Origin: Micropterix aruncella
Taxonomy: Eukaryota > Arthropoda > Insecta > Lepidoptera > Micropterigidae
DNA length: 64,000 bases
Assembly: GCA_944548615.1 (NCBI GenBank)
Contig: OX155980.1
Location: 41,503,865-41,567,864 of the forward strand
Direction of reading: 5' to 3'
The notes below the pieces were generated by a model, which made no database searches, had not been told where the DNA came from, and saw only the letters and a program-made list of their open reading frames with translations. The position numbers and the translations under genes are program-made. Numbering within the stretch: the first letter of the stretch is position 1; every line of letters starts with the position of its first letter. This document shows positions 35,201 to 37,851 of the stretch, piece by piece.

Positions 35201-35766
35201 ATAATGTAATGGATCCCTCAATATAAACAGGCAGTTATAGCTGCCCGTCTAACTCACATAACGCAAGTGAATGTTTGTAGCTACCTGCTTAGCACTCACT
35301 AGAGCAGCCAACATCATGCTTTTCGACAACAACGTTTTCCAACTTTTCAATATAGAATAATCCCATTTAAATGGAAATCTCCTAATATTTAAAAATAAAC
35401 TAAAATTCAAAATCCAAACAAAAAAGTCCTAATCACTTATGGATGTACTATTTCAGTTTTGTCTTGACACTCTGGGATACTGTTATGACACACTGTGTTG
35501 ATTATTCCGTAGATTAGGATCTTTTGAAACCCATGTAATTATTGTCATTGTTATTTTAGGTTTGCCTTGGATTCATTCAGAACCTCGATCAAAACGGCAA
35601 TCAACAGAGAGTCAATAATGATTTCGTCCTATCTGGCGAATACGAAGTGGACGTCGCCGGAATAAGATATCCAGCTAAAGTCAATCTTCATTCACCAAAT
35701 CTACCAACCAAATATCCTGATAAGGAGAGAGAAGCGTATCAAGCAACCAGAGACAAATCCTCTTAG
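5132..35766 (+). CDS. Pdpr: Pyruvate dehydrogenase phosphatase regulatory subunit, mitochondrial (12 exons, N-terminus missing)
   Basis: Spliced gene: 5132-5295, 7658-7894, 8608-8715, 11171-11340, 14604-14796, 21752-21904, 23628-23782, 29647-29795, 29987-30284, 32841-33020, 33911-34111, 35560-35766. All introns are GT-AG, all phases fit, and the product is about 737 residues plus stop. PDPR is a flavoprotein-like subunit that in mammals lowers the Mg sensitivity of the phosphatase that reactivates mitochondrial pyruvate dehydrogenase. The order seen is the rest of a DAO-type oxidoreductase domain (NCAGFWARSVG), an FAO-middle domain, then GcvT and GcvT-C folds (THTGELGYVLYIP, FIGRDSLL, GEPIYRNG). 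Motifs such as ECGRTWRVKFD, RVEKFYAFWGQD and SGEYEVDVAG fit PDPR better than sarcosine or dimethylglycine dehydrogenase. The Rossmann N-terminus and targeting peptide must lie upstream. No frame damage is seen, so the gene looks functional. Confidence 0.93.
5440..5806 (+). pseudogene. CR1/Jockey-type LINE reverse transcriptase fragment
   Basis: Frameshifted RT pieces: NRGQAVFGGG, PYGVPQ and, in another frame, EYLLYADDLEIIQG, which carries the catalytic YADD. The order of these pieces fits RT domains 4 to 5. The right end is cut by MITE family 1 copy c at 5807. It lies in a PDPR intron, same strand. Confidence 0.6.
5807..6041 (-). repeat. TTAA MITE family 1, copy c
   Basis: Reverse-orientation copy with a short deletion after the ggccgatatcgg box. 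The left target reads CTAA instead of TTAA; the right end GGCCTGAAGGGTTAA is intact. It inserted into or beside the LINE fragment ending at 5806. Confidence 0.75.
6232..6501 (+). repeat. TTAA MITE family 1, copy d
   Basis: Forward-orientation copy, 270 bp, with both TTAA targets. It begins TTAACCCTTCAGGCCTCGG and ends CTTGAGGGGTTAA, and retains the ggccgatatcggcc box near its right end. Confidence 0.8.
6502..7153. other. AT-rich intron, nothing recognised
   Basis: No open frame with recognisable content and no repeat ends seen. It is followed by the foldback element at 7154. Confidence 0.4.
7154..7350. repeat. Foldback (long hairpin) element, 82-bp arms
   Basis: Two inverted arms, 7154-7235 and 7269-7350, are about 80 percent complementary and flank a 33-nt GC-rich centre. 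The inner arm ends read gttgctcgagtcgagcggc on the left and gccactcgactcgagcaac on the right. The GC content stands out from the AT-rich intron. Similar-looking open frames on both strands arise from the palindrome and are not genes. No clear target duplication was found. Confidence 0.85.
7658..7894 (+). CDS. Pdpr: Pdpr exon 2 of window
   Basis: Begins GVRVIENCNVSAVMGRENK after acceptor tcctcag and includes EAQYFVNCAGFWARSVGL, the conserved NCAG-x-WA block of the FAD-oxidoreductase domain, then VPLHPAAHYYL. The donor is gtaagt and the exon ends in phase 1. Confidence 0.93.
7941..8315 (+). repeat. TTAA MITE family 3, copy a (carries a hairpin insertion)
   Basis: Bounded by TTAA at 7941 and 8312. 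It matches about 11848-12083 over most of its length: ccactggaatgcc, the palindrome accaccgatcggtggt, and caattatatgcgg, ending in ttcattcccatggctggc. Compared with the other copy it has an extra block of roughly 115 bp from about 8180 that contains the perfect hairpin at 8195-8271. Confidence 0.75.
8195..8271. repeat. Perfect 33-bp stem-loop
   Basis: Arms 8195-8227 and 8239-8271 are exactly complementary over 33 bases with an 11-nt loop, ggagcgcctgt. The arm begins ccgggtcgctgtgataaaat. Complete identity of the arms in otherwise decayed DNA points to recent origin or a copying mechanism. It lies in a PDPR intron. Confidence 0.9.
8316..8607. other. Short intron part, nothing recognised
   Basis: AT-rich, ends in the acceptor ttttttctttag before the exon at 8608. 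Confidence 0.5.
8608..8715 (+). CDS. Pdpr: Pdpr exon 3 of window
   Basis: Encodes VIRDPDGYIYLREHHGCILAG and GFEPVAKQLFEDITK, equivalent to the D-x-D-G-x-IY-x-R strand pair and GG-F-E motif of PDPR. Phase 1 on both sides; donor gtatgt. Confidence 0.92.
8887..9420 (-). pseudogene. CR1-like LINE RT C-terminal fragment
   Basis: The minus strand encodes DVLEKVQRRAITMQVGL, then NYEDRLELLVLTIL and QKSQRGNLTKTFTILT. This is the LEKVQRRAT ... YEERL ... LERRKRGDLI pattern found near the end of CR1-type RT proteins. A stop is present after KIEWWTCGINI. To the right the frame shifts but still reads YSYQIWNP-like sequence. A decayed insertion in the third intron of the window. Confidence 0.7.
9421..10744. 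other. Unassigned intron sequence, possible LTR-like or unique DNA
   Basis: An open frame of 155 codons at 9696-10163 has low-complexity content and no recognised motif. A polyadenylation-like AATAAA sits at 10170-10175 and the sequence around it resembles an LTR, but no matching second LTR or target duplication was seen. The motif gcattgca recurs near 9549, 9731 and 10337. No confident call. Confidence 0.3.
10745..11095 (-). mobile_element. RTE-type LINE 3' fragment with 11-bp target duplication
   Basis: A 5'-truncated minus-strand insertion of 351 bp. The direct repeat gaggagcctat flanks it at 10734-10744 and 11096-11106. The element's 3' end is a (GAA)n tail next to the left repeat, as expected for target-primed insertion. 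The frame reads RTKVVDVGQRVAKLKWAWAG, HVARQHDERW, RSVGRPPARWSDD and EAYAQRWA. This is the GHVARxxDxRWxxxVLEW ... GRPxxRWxDD block that ends RTE-clade proteins. Confidence 0.88.
11171..11340 (+). CDS. Pdpr: Pdpr exon 4 of window
   Basis: The split codon at the junction gives M, then SQEDRILAEDWDHFHVLLKE, RVPSLSNAVLDKL and a block ending WIVGEAPE. The block EDWDHF-x3-L is characteristic of PDPR. The exon ends in phase 0; donor gtaaag. Confidence 0.93.
11463..11793 (+). repeat. TTAA MITE family 2, copy a
   Basis: 331 bp between TTAA targets, starting TTAACCCTTCCTATTTGAG and ending ATAGGAGGGGTTAA. The interior shares taattgttt and atttcaatgcgatcatt with copies at 23812-24126 and 28961-29211. Non-coding, piggyBac-like. 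Confidence 0.7.
11848..12083 (+). repeat. TTAA MITE family 3, copy b
   Basis: Uninterrupted relative of the element at 7941-8315, ending CTCTAAGGGTTAA. Its left end is either the TTAA at 11848 or the TTAACCCG at 11800. It has the same accaccaattggtggt palindrome and ttcattcccatggctggct near the right. Confidence 0.7.
12095..12985 (-). mobile_element. hAT-type DNA transposon relic
   Basis: The right side (12890-12977) has the typical hAT/Charlie-like terminus: ggcaccccaggtgtcacggc and a tip reading gggaaccactg. A remnant tcacggcac near 12104 may belong to the other end. The transposase relic inside runs 12145-12820. Target duplication not found. Confidence 0.6.
12145..12820 (-). pseudogene. 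hAT / ZBED-like transposase N-terminal relic
   Basis: The minus-strand frame reads CPRYGDSYLNFGFNSIEVNN, LEKTHPNMVDNLHEYFSRK and SFKVAYREAKYKNP. After a stop it continues TITEELILSAAEDMAN. This follows the pattern C-x-x-C ... L-x-x-H-x-x-x-KHP ... ASFKVAYxIAKxxKPxTIxEELI of ZBED5/SCAND3-like hAT transposases: the BED zinc finger, then the region before the catalytic core. The core itself is missing. At least two stops and a frame change. Confidence 0.7.
12986..13359. other. AT-rich intron, nothing recognised
   Basis: No element ends or open frames of interest. Confidence 0.4.
13360..13690. repeat. Relic related to the TIR element at 47770-48783
   Basis: The + strand has aaaactaatagcaatttattt (48520s: gaaactaatagcaaattattt). 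The reverse strand has tggcattctaa followed by gtgatgtaatca, as at 47931-47968. Both arms appear shortened. Non-coding. Confidence 0.5.
13691..14603. other. Intron part with an unassigned GC-richer patch
   Basis: Between about 13760 and 14000 the minus strand has an 81-codon frame rich in Ser, Pro and Arg; I do not recognise it. The rest is AT-rich intron ending in the acceptor tgttttag before 14604. Confidence 0.35.
14604..14796 (+). CDS. Pdpr: Pdpr exon 5 of window
   Basis: Encodes IPNYLVAAGMKTVGLSAAGG, VGMATADIIMDGYSQYDMYE and LDISRFLGLHNNKEFLKDRV. This is the AGMNS-x-G-x2-x-GG-x-G region that closes the FAD-oxidoreductase fold, followed by the start of the FAO-middle domain. Donor gtaggt, phase 1. 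Confidence 0.93.
14960..15640 (-). pseudogene. mariner transposase N-terminal relic split by a SINE
   Basis: Right of the SINE the minus strand reads NWFVKFQSGDFDVIEAPRSG, RPVKADEEQI, then in other frames CRMTTHEITEQLNLS, IVHDLVKRL and KLDIWVPQ. Left of the SINE it resumes as VCDVLLKRQ, a stop, and IFTG. This is the helix-turn-helix, the WVPHEL block and the beginning of the catalytic IxTGDEKW block of mariner. Several frame breaks. Confidence 0.75.
15029..15272 (-). repeat. tRNA-derived SINE, copy 1
   Basis: On the minus strand a tRNA-like head (A box ggtataactgttagg, B box ggtttaggttccc) is followed by a body shared with 49605-49853: gttgggataa, ttgcatttcaatt and aaataaagagtagaaacaa-like ends. 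The tail is (GTTT)n on the + strand. It splits the mariner relic at 14960-15640, so it is younger than that. Confidence 0.8.
15641..16751. other. Intron sequence, nothing recognised
   Basis: Short open frames at 15902-16190 and 16443-16646 have no recognised motif and lie in AT-rich DNA. The left part may include eroded mariner 5' sequence. Confidence 0.35.
16752..18030 (-). mobile_element. Full-length mariner transposon (dead), 1279 bp
   Basis: TA target duplicates flank it at 16750-16751 and 18031-18032. Terminal inverted repeats of about 25 bp are partly degraded: tcaggtctttcaatttaaaac on the left, and on the right the complement ttaggaccttgcattgaaaac, 17 of 25 positions equal. Length and terminal sequence fit the mariner family. 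It contains one transposase pseudogene on the minus strand and sits in the large PDPR intron between exons 5 and 6 of the window. Confidence 0.88.
16828..17867 (-). pseudogene. mariner transposase (DD34D), degenerate
   Basis: Starts MSKFETTKRHLREAMLF at 17867 and ends DGQYIE plus stop at 16828. Recognised blocks in order: an HTH start, FKSGDFDVQDKERPG, LAKISEVLNVHPSTVSRRLK, FLHRIITGDEKWTFYEKPK (first catalytic D), MLCIWWEQKGVIYYEL, FQHDHARPHVA (second D) and PPYSPDIAPSDC (third D, one residue off the usual SDYHLF). There are in-frame stops in the N-terminal third (after LLLEAY, GQE and MGVI) and frame changes near 17187-17277. About 346 codons, the normal family length. Confidence 0.87.
18397..19263 (-). 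pseudogene. RLE LINE C-terminal zinc knuckle and endonuclease, copy B
   Basis: 288 residues from MAHAIGLQCQNDWTT. A CCHC-type knuckle CPLCSNTPCTARHILAGC (C-x2-C-x8-H-x4-C) is followed by a restriction-like endonuclease core LRPDITLYSLSRKVALIVEL and TVPWE, then KYHDLANAV. The PD ... E ... K arrangement matches RLE-type LINEs. The frame is cut off from the RT part by the nonsense codon at 19276-19278. Confidence 0.82.
19276..20731 (-). pseudogene. RLE LINE reverse transcriptase, copy B (broken)
   Basis: Contains SGSTPGPDGIPYLVYKKCP, CWLDLENAFGSVRHSLLHFA, GLFQGCCLSPTIFNIVF and the catalytic LAFADDLTF. Two lesions: a TAG at 19276-19278 where copy C has TAC (Tyr), and a 42-bp in-frame deletion that removes IALTDTVAKIFFSI and leaves DARPVHTRMSEF. 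The active site is intact but an essential finger block is gone. Confidence 0.85.
20732..21430. other. Intron sequence, nothing recognised
   Basis: AT-rich; a (CTT)n run at about 21097-21117 resembles a LINE tail, but no LINE body is seen beside it. Confidence 0.35.
21431..21680. repeat. Palindromic TTAA element with internal minisatellite
   Basis: 250 bp between TTAA sites. The ends are TTAACCCGTCAAATG and CATTTGTGGGGTTAA. The interior is a palindrome: gccttggcaaaatgg with tatataaattt on the left and aaatttatatacattttgcc on the right. It includes repeated tgtaaa units and a repeated ctctatagtaa. Piggybac-like, non-coding. Confidence 0.7.
21752..21904 (+). CDS. Pdpr: Pdpr exon 6 of window
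   Basis: Reads GIHYSMQYPFQEFTTGRNLR, MSPIYPVLKEAGAVFGQVMG and YERPTWFDKNHG. The TGR-x-L-R-x-SP-x-Y and GAVFG-x-x-x-GYERP-x-WF blocks define the junction between FAO-middle and GcvT domains. It lies after a 7-kb intron that holds a SINE, two mariners and LINE copy B. Confidence 0.93.
22245..22900 (+). pseudogene. CR1/Jockey-type LINE RT C-terminal fragment
   Basis: The + strand encodes KYLGLTLD, IFKLLRNVLSRELLRTVYFA and LAQSHLTYGIIMWDG, then frame-shifted pieces. This is the F/YLGxTLD ... LRxxxxxYFALxxSHLxYGIxxWG pattern just after the RT palm. The tail region (22810-22880) contains three imperfect copies of ttagattggcttttaaa, an expansion absent from ordinary LINE ends. Confidence 0.7.
22901..23237. 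other. Intron sequence, nothing recognised
   Basis: AT-rich with a few decayed remnants; ends where the module at 23238 begins. Confidence 0.35.
23238..23590 (+). repeat. Leader-like module, copy 2 (internally deleted)
   Basis: Read on the minus strand it contains the two ends of the module upstream of LINE copy A: cttaccgcaagacactgggat near one end and ccaggttagtccctctttga with aggctaccggatggga near the other. About 300 bp of the middle are missing. No LINE coding sequence is attached. Confidence 0.55.
23628..23782 (+). CDS. Pdpr: Pdpr exon 7 of window
   Basis: Encodes VEMRCGDACVRNAHTGTFGK, PPWFDIVAKEYEACREKIGI and SDYSSFTKIDLM. It opens the GcvT-like domain: the W/F-D-x-V-x-x-E-x-x-x-C-R-E ... 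SSFTK block. Acceptor atttcag, donor gtgaga, phase 0 at the end. Confidence 0.93.
23812..24126 (+). repeat. TTAA MITE family 2, copy b
   Basis: 315 bp between TTAA targets, starting 29 bases after the exon 7 donor. The left end carries a tandem duplication of ccgttgagta(t/c)gagtc(a/g)accaaatctggtcgcg. It ends ACTCCAAGGGTTAA. The interior matches copies a and c. Confidence 0.75.
24127..24717. other. Intron sequence, nothing recognised
   Basis: A 71-codon frame at 24364-24579 has no recognised motif. Confidence 0.35.
24718..25012 (+). repeat. Non-autonomous Helitron/Helentron-like element
   Basis: Starts near atataaaaattcagcctgtg and ends with ggccgggtctagctagtat, repeated as ccgggtctacttagtat. 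The conserved phrase gtcgattgacttgaaatttt and an end reading CGGGTC-x-GCTAGTAT are familiar from insect Helentrons. An internal direct repeat of acattttgacacaac spans 24800-24850. Non-coding. Confidence 0.55.
25146..25545 (+). repeat. Degraded TTAA MITE start and AT-rich DNA
   Basis: Begins TTAACCGTTCGACTACGTAACGACC, a variant of the family 2 head with the same tandem second unit (gttgactacgtaatgacc). No right TTAA end was found before LINE copy C. The rest to 25537 is AT-rich; ttttccgt at 25538-25545 may be the tip of MITE copy c. Confidence 0.45.
25703..28189 (-). CDS. RLE LINE polyprotein: reverse transcriptase, zinc knuckle, restriction-like endonuclease (copy C)
   Basis: 828 residues without a stop. 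RT: SGSTPGPDGIPYLVYKKCP (~40), NFGRATVILIPKVPVCTG, LTDTVAKIFFSIVHTRMSEF, WLDLENAFGSVRHSL (catalytic D), SIGLFQGCCLSPTIFN, CLAFADDLTF (catalytic DD, ~270), HFKFLGRKIT. Zinc knuckle CPLCSNTPCTARHILAGC (~600). Endonuclease: ALRPDITLYS, KVALIVELTVPWE, KLNKYHDLANAV (~690-760), the PD ... E ... K core of type IIS-like RLE nucleases that nick the target in R2-type elements. All key residues are present, so catalysis is plausible, but the N-terminal DNA-binding part is severed by a nested insertion. The listed start is simply the first Met after that insertion. No evidence of expression from sequence alone. Confidence 0.85.
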   Translation of the reverse strand: MRLHNYSPPPGITPPPLPTVAFASQPPSLDEILNQVKRKPSGSTPGPDGIPYLVYKKCPCLLQYLGSIFRNIWNSGVVPQNFGRATVILIPKVPVCTGPKDARPIALTDTVAKIFFSIVHTRMSEFMHRNEYLGVSVQKGFMRGVSGCLEHNSLLAAAIKDARQHERQINVCWLDLENAFGSVRHSLLHFALRWYNFPPVVRDIVASYYNCLTFHVKTQEWTTRSIPYSIGLFQGCCLSPTIFNIVFNILLESLSQFDRKWGYRFKTDGQYTSSCLAFADDLTFITRSPKQLSLLLQKVELLCDWSGCIKVKPSKCFCLGLARMGTKFTSYDPKLVYKGSNISLIDPNNHFKFLGRKITHQGKNVSGDHVIEHFKSCLAKIDALLISGPRKAWIYDNYLTSHLSWPFLIYDFTKTQLSRLDALVTASLKSWLSLAKPADPSTLFRSKQNFGLALKLPSLLYANSRITKNSILCNSKDPAISKHVISGRSDSNDLQARVDFHKKFLTGISQNGTGLGYGSTTTSDVDLKKSLLRGDYDSKSMAHAIGLQCQNDWTTIGDFCIPPPMHWKVMLYDWTPEMLKFYLNAFQHTLPDPSNLARWSFAEDSSCPLCSNTPCTARHILAGCKVALDQGRYTYRHDKVLAVIREVISLSVARANKGLTVSSKPPIQFVRDGSKGKKHLTTKPFSIIEKATDWILEVDSVSKQYKFPESLGCTALRPDITLYSLSRKVALIVELTVPWESNIPKDHEYKLNKYHDLANAVTRNGFTVHLHAVEVGARGLPAKSLFHLFKDLGLSRKIINSFLEKLSKTAICASQILWLRRGSEWVAR
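28198..28314 (+). mobile_element. 5'-truncated RNase H-type LINE 3' end nested in copy C
   Basis: The extra sequence relative to copy A opens agccctgctggctttcgtcg and ends in a (AACT)n tail. It encodes LLAFVEELGWVE then a stop, closely matching the C-terminus LLTFWDSLGWLE of the LINE at 37852-41260. Flanks reconstruct to gcattggg/tcctcatacg; the duplicated target is short (tggg). It is on the + strand, opposite to copy C. Confidence 0.75.
28315..28737 (-). pseudogene. RLE LINE N-terminal linker, copy C
   Basis: About 140 residues: PASVQLSSFQVAVHEYFSGV, a very basic stretch LRRQKRLLRRQLREAKKAGD and SAAKGKIQIPEEMATEYFST. The frame is open but stops within the nested insertion (YEDPVS). The frame upstream is closed by the TAG shared with copy A (LAKED-stop). 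No convincing ATG start. Confidence 0.7.
28961..29211 (+). repeat. TTAA MITE family 2, copy c (invaded by LINE copy C)
   Basis: Begins gtacaagttagaaatgccga, corresponding to gtacgagtcgaccaaatctg in copy b, and ends CTCGAAGGGTTAA. The missing first bases appear as ttttccgt just left of the LINE at 25538-25545. The right TTAA (29208-29211) is also the left target of the next MITE. Confidence 0.7.
29208..29477 (+). repeat. TTAA MITE family 1, copy e
   Basis: 270 bp, TTAACCCTTCAGGCCTCGG to GAGGCCTGAGGGGTTAA, forward orientation, with the ggccgatatcggcc box. It shares a TTAA with the family 2 MITE to its left. Confidence 0.8.
29647..29795 (+). CDS. Pdpr: Pdpr exon 8 of window
   Basis: Encodes SNGREVVDLLQYLCSNDVDV and PVGSIIHTGMQNKYGGYENDCSLARLSEN. 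The motif L-Q-YL-x-SND-x-DVPVG-x-I-x-HTGM ... GGYENDCS is strongly PDPR/GcvT. The phase 2 end joins to give N-H-Y. Confidence 0.94.
29987..30284 (+). CDS. Pdpr: Pdpr exon 9 of window
   Basis: Encodes YMMIAPTIQQTRCKNWIRRH, SVSLTDVTSMYTAICIMGPF, NFPFFTFKELDVGLANGIRA and LNLTHTGELGYVLYIPNE. The THTGE-x-G-x-x-LYIP block is the GcvT folate-site region. Largest exon in the window; donor gtaatt. Confidence 0.94.
30608..30799. repeat. Foldback MITE, about 50-bp outer arms
   Basis: The left arm agagcaggtaggtttcatac ... gtacagtggagaaatct is matched by the right arm agatttctccactgtac ... gaagcctacctgctct. The inner parts also pair more loosely (acgtgttcgcatttgtgt with acacaaacgcaaacacgt), so the 190 bp can fold as one long hairpin. 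It lies on the sense strand of the Pdpr intron between exons 9 and 10. Confidence 0.85.
30800..32840. other. Intron sequence, nothing recognised
   Basis: The open frame at 31956-32369 (137 codons) and the frames on both strands at 31265-31580 were read; no family recognised. Codon content is ordinary for chance frames in repeat-derived DNA. Confidence 0.35.
32841..33020 (+). CDS. Pdpr: Pdpr exon 10 of window
   Basis: Encodes FALHIYSKLMEAGQMYDITH, IGYYAMRALRVEKFYAFWGQ and DLDTMTTPLECGRTWRVKFD. The G-YYA-x-R-x-LR-x-EK-x-x-AFWGQD ... TTPLECGR stretch is diagnostic for PDPR. Acceptor gtttacag, donor gtaagt, phase 0. Confidence 0.95.
33186..33660 (-). pseudogene. mariner transposase C-terminal relic (second lineage)
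   Basis: The minus strand reads VTKEYYQEVSADSV, then HHDNAPSHLSHLIQTSLVKH (catalytic D), GIPVARQLLSRH, and ends AKCVKEQEAYFERD plus stop at 33259. The family form is HHDNAPAHTSxLVxxFLxK ... W-x-KCI-x-x-x-GDYFEGD. A terminus-like sequence acgagggctgcctaaaaagt follows at 33188. The right end is missing, so no complete element remains. Not the same subfamily as 16752-18030. Confidence 0.72.
33911..34111 (+). CDS. Pdpr: Pdpr exon 11 of window
   Basis: Encodes KNINFIGRDSLLRQKEEGVR, RQYVQLLLRDHDHEVDEWCW and GGEPIYRNGIICGQTTTTSY. The FIGRD-x-LL-x-QK-x-x-GV-x-x-R and GEPIYRNG-x-x-x-G-x-TT blocks form the GcvT C-terminal barrel. Acceptor cttttcag, donor gtatgt. Confidence 0.95.
34285..35191. mobile_element. 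TTAA-bounded element with subterminal repeats
   Basis: TTAA on both sides; ends TTAACCCTTCAGGTCCC and GGGACTTGAAGGGTTAA are inverted repeats of about 17 bp with one mismatch. Near the right end acttcgatatcgaattcgc and acttcgatatcgaagtcgc are a subterminal direct repeat. At 907 bp it is larger than the other TTAA MITEs, partly because it contains a Helentron relic. Confidence 0.7.
34416..34930 (-). pseudogene. Helitron/Helentron replicase N-terminal relic
   Basis: The minus strand encodes a charged repeat: SESDEQRALRLENLRVHAAK, then TRSSESSE, a stop, EVRLETDQIRTTQARSSET and NEQQERRLQN, ending LHADLNRGAFHYD. This ET-x-EQR-x-x-RL-x-x-x-R repeat followed by F-x-YD is the familiar N-terminal region of insect Helitron polyproteins. 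It runs into a Helentron-type terminus, actagctgtaccctgcgcgcg at 34420. So coding start and element end are juxtaposed, as in a deletion derivative. Confidence 0.7.
35192..35559. other. Last Pdpr intron, right part
   Basis: No element recognised; ends in acceptor ttattttag. Confidence 0.5.
35560..35766 (+). CDS. Pdpr: Pdpr exon 12 of window (last, with stop)
   Basis: Encodes VCLGFIQNLDQNGNQQRVNN, DFVLSGEYEVDVAGIRYPAK and VNLHSPNLPTKYPDKEREAY, ending RDKSS and TAG at 35764-35766. The VCLGF ... Y-E-I/V-D-V/I-AG-x-R-x-x-AK end is that of PDPR. No canonical AATAAA follows closely; the nearest weak signal is AATATA at about 35839. Confidence 0.94.
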   Translation, partial: VCLGFIQNLDQNGNQQRVNNDFVLSGEYEVDVAGIRYPAKVNLHSPNLPTKYPDKEREAYQATRDKSS

Positions 35767-35949
35767 ATTTAGATGAAGAACATTTTTTTTGTGTTACTGT
35801 GTATTAAACGTTAATGTTCAAAAATAGCTTTACCGATTTGAATATATTTTTCTTTTGTGCATTGGTGTTTTCTTTAAATCGTCAAGTTGATTAATTAAAA
35901 TCAACATCGCCTATTCCTCAAAAAGGCATTGTCTAGATGTTTGTCTATT

Positions 35950-36500
35950 TCCAGTTCTCCTATACGAGTCTATTTAGTCTTTTAATCACAGAATCAATCC
36001 ATCGCTGCTTTGGTCGTTCGACTTTACAATGCCTTTCAGGTTTTCCGTGAAGAATGTATTTCATTAGCTGTTCATTCTCCATCCTTTCCACATGATTTTA
36101 TAACTTCCCTATTGCCTTCGCTTTTGCTCTGATTTAGCGAACTGTAACCGATTTTATTTCGGGAAATCAGCGTGAAAACGAAGTCAGTGGACAATGTCAA
36201 AGGTTTCCTTACGCAAGCCTTACAATTTTCAGGAATCTCATTATACAGGCTATATACAGTTCTTTGTTTGTTTGGCCTCCTGCACAGCATTATAGATCCT
36301 TTGGAGTGTGTTGCGTTCAAAGCCATCTAGTGCATTTTCATCCGTTTTGGTGAGAGAACATGAATTTATTGACAGATTCAACAGTATATCAAAATTAATA
36401 GCAAAATAACCAATAGCAAAATTAGGCTCACTCTTACAATATGGGCAGCCATATATTTCATTTTCTCCTGATTTATCTTCAGGCGTCGCTTGTCCCACAG
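35950..36500 (-). pseudogene. RTE-type LINE C-terminal relic
   Basis: Minus-strand pieces in order: LKINQEKMKYMA, SCSLTKTDENALDGFERNTL, QRIYNAVQE, then HVERMENEQLMKYILHGKPE and VERPKQRWIDSV. These match the L-x-IN-x-EKTKYM ... FERKxLRRIYG ... HVxRM ... GRPxxRWxDxV order of RTE proteins. Many stops and frame changes. It begins about 180 bp past the Pdpr stop on the opposite strand. Confidence 0.72.
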
Positions 36501-37262
36501 TTGTTGCGGGAGGCACGGACGTGTAGCACTCGCCTCTAGCGTCGATGAGCTGGCTTCCAGCGCGGTCTTGATAGCCTCTTGGAGATTGGCCACCCAACTC
36601 TCAATGTCCCCCATGGTGACTGGTGTCTTATGGCTGATGACCGCTTTCTCCATCAGTTTGCCATACTTCACCCAGTCAACGCGGCGGCGCTCTTTCTTGT
36701 GACTCGCTGTAGCAACGTCCGTCTGTACTTCCAGAAGAACCGGCAGGTGATCCGACTGAAGCTCGTAGATGACCTCCTGCACGTAGGTAAATGTCACATT
36801 GTGCAGGAGAGGGACATTGAGTACCTCTGATGAGTAGCTTGGCACATTCGGAACGCGAGTGTATGTACTGTTCCGGCCCGGCGACCGTAAAGCCTGTTTT
36901 CTTGGCGTGGTTAAGCAACAGCACAACGTTTACGTTGGTGCGCGTCGAATTCCACGCCGGATGCTTGCAGTTGAGGTCGCAGGCTACTATCGTCGGCATC
37001 TTTGGGTGTAGGAGTTTGTCGATGTCGCAAGTCTCCAGTTGGTTGCTGGGCGGTTTGTAGACTGCAAAAATCTGCAAGTCTACTCCGCCAGCTCTCAGCT
37101 AAATTCCCTTTGTATACAGCTAGTCTAGTTGCGGCACGTCGATTTGTTGGTGGAGCATCGTCCTCACGAAGACGGCGGTGCCCCTGAACGCGCGACCAAA
37201 AGTCGTCACGTTGTCCGTCCGGTACACGATGTAGTTGTGCACGCACACCGAGTATTAAATCC
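36500..37262 (-). mobile_element. Jockey-type LINE J, downstream half (endonuclease)
   Basis: Minus-strand endonuclease-domain pieces: VHNYIVYRTDNVTTFGRAF, IDVPQL, QIFAVYKPPSNQLETCDID and PTIVACDLNCKHPAWNS. The last is the A-x-DLN-x-KH-x-x-W-N signature of APE-type endonuclease in Jockey elements. It continues to ATRPCLPQQLWDKRRLK near 36500, where RTE sequence takes over. The upstream half lies at 43558-44300; the two are separated by a later insertion. Confidence 0.75.
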
Positions 37263-37851
37263 AACTATTTTTCGATGTATTATCAAAACGTCCGAGGTCT
37301 ACGTACCAAATCAACTACTTTTTCCAGGAATATTTGTACGCAGAAATTTGACATAGTTGTTCTTACTGATACTTGGCTTGTGGACAGTATATCCGATAGT
37401 GAGCTATTTGACAATCGATATATGGTGTGGCGGCGCGACCGCGACTACGACGCCACTGGTCAGACGCGCGGTGGGGGTGTGCTTGTAGCGGCGTGCAGGG
37501 ATTTGTCTTCGTCGCCTAGGCCTGCCTTTCACTCTACTACCGAGGATTTATGGCTCACGCTGCACCTTAAAATGCATCCCGATAATAAACCTGTCAAATT
37601 GCATATTTGCGCCCTTTACCTATGTAATCAAAACATAGGCAACTCTTTCTCTCAACAGCTAACTAACTTCCTCAACACTTTAAACCTTGTCATATTGTCA
37701 CACCCAGAAGATAAATATTTGATCGTTGGTGATTTCAACCTTGGTATTAATATGAACCCGTAGTACGGGTGACTATCTGAACCATCTAACATGTTGACTG
37801 ATGACGAGCTTTCTCTGATGGATGGAATGGCCACCCTTGGGCTCGGTCAAT
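37263..37851 (+). mobile_element. CR1/Jockey-type LINE K, left half (endonuclease)
   Basis: The + strand reads MYYQNVRGLRTKSTTFSRN, DIVVLTDTWLVDSISDSELF, YMVWRRDRD, TRGGGVLVAACRD and YLIVGDFNLGINMNP. The endonuclease core residues N (QNVRG), E/D (TDTW) and GDFN are visible. Frame stops after GINMNP. It is interrupted at 37851 inside LGLGQ by LINE L and resumes at 41275. Confidence 0.8.
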
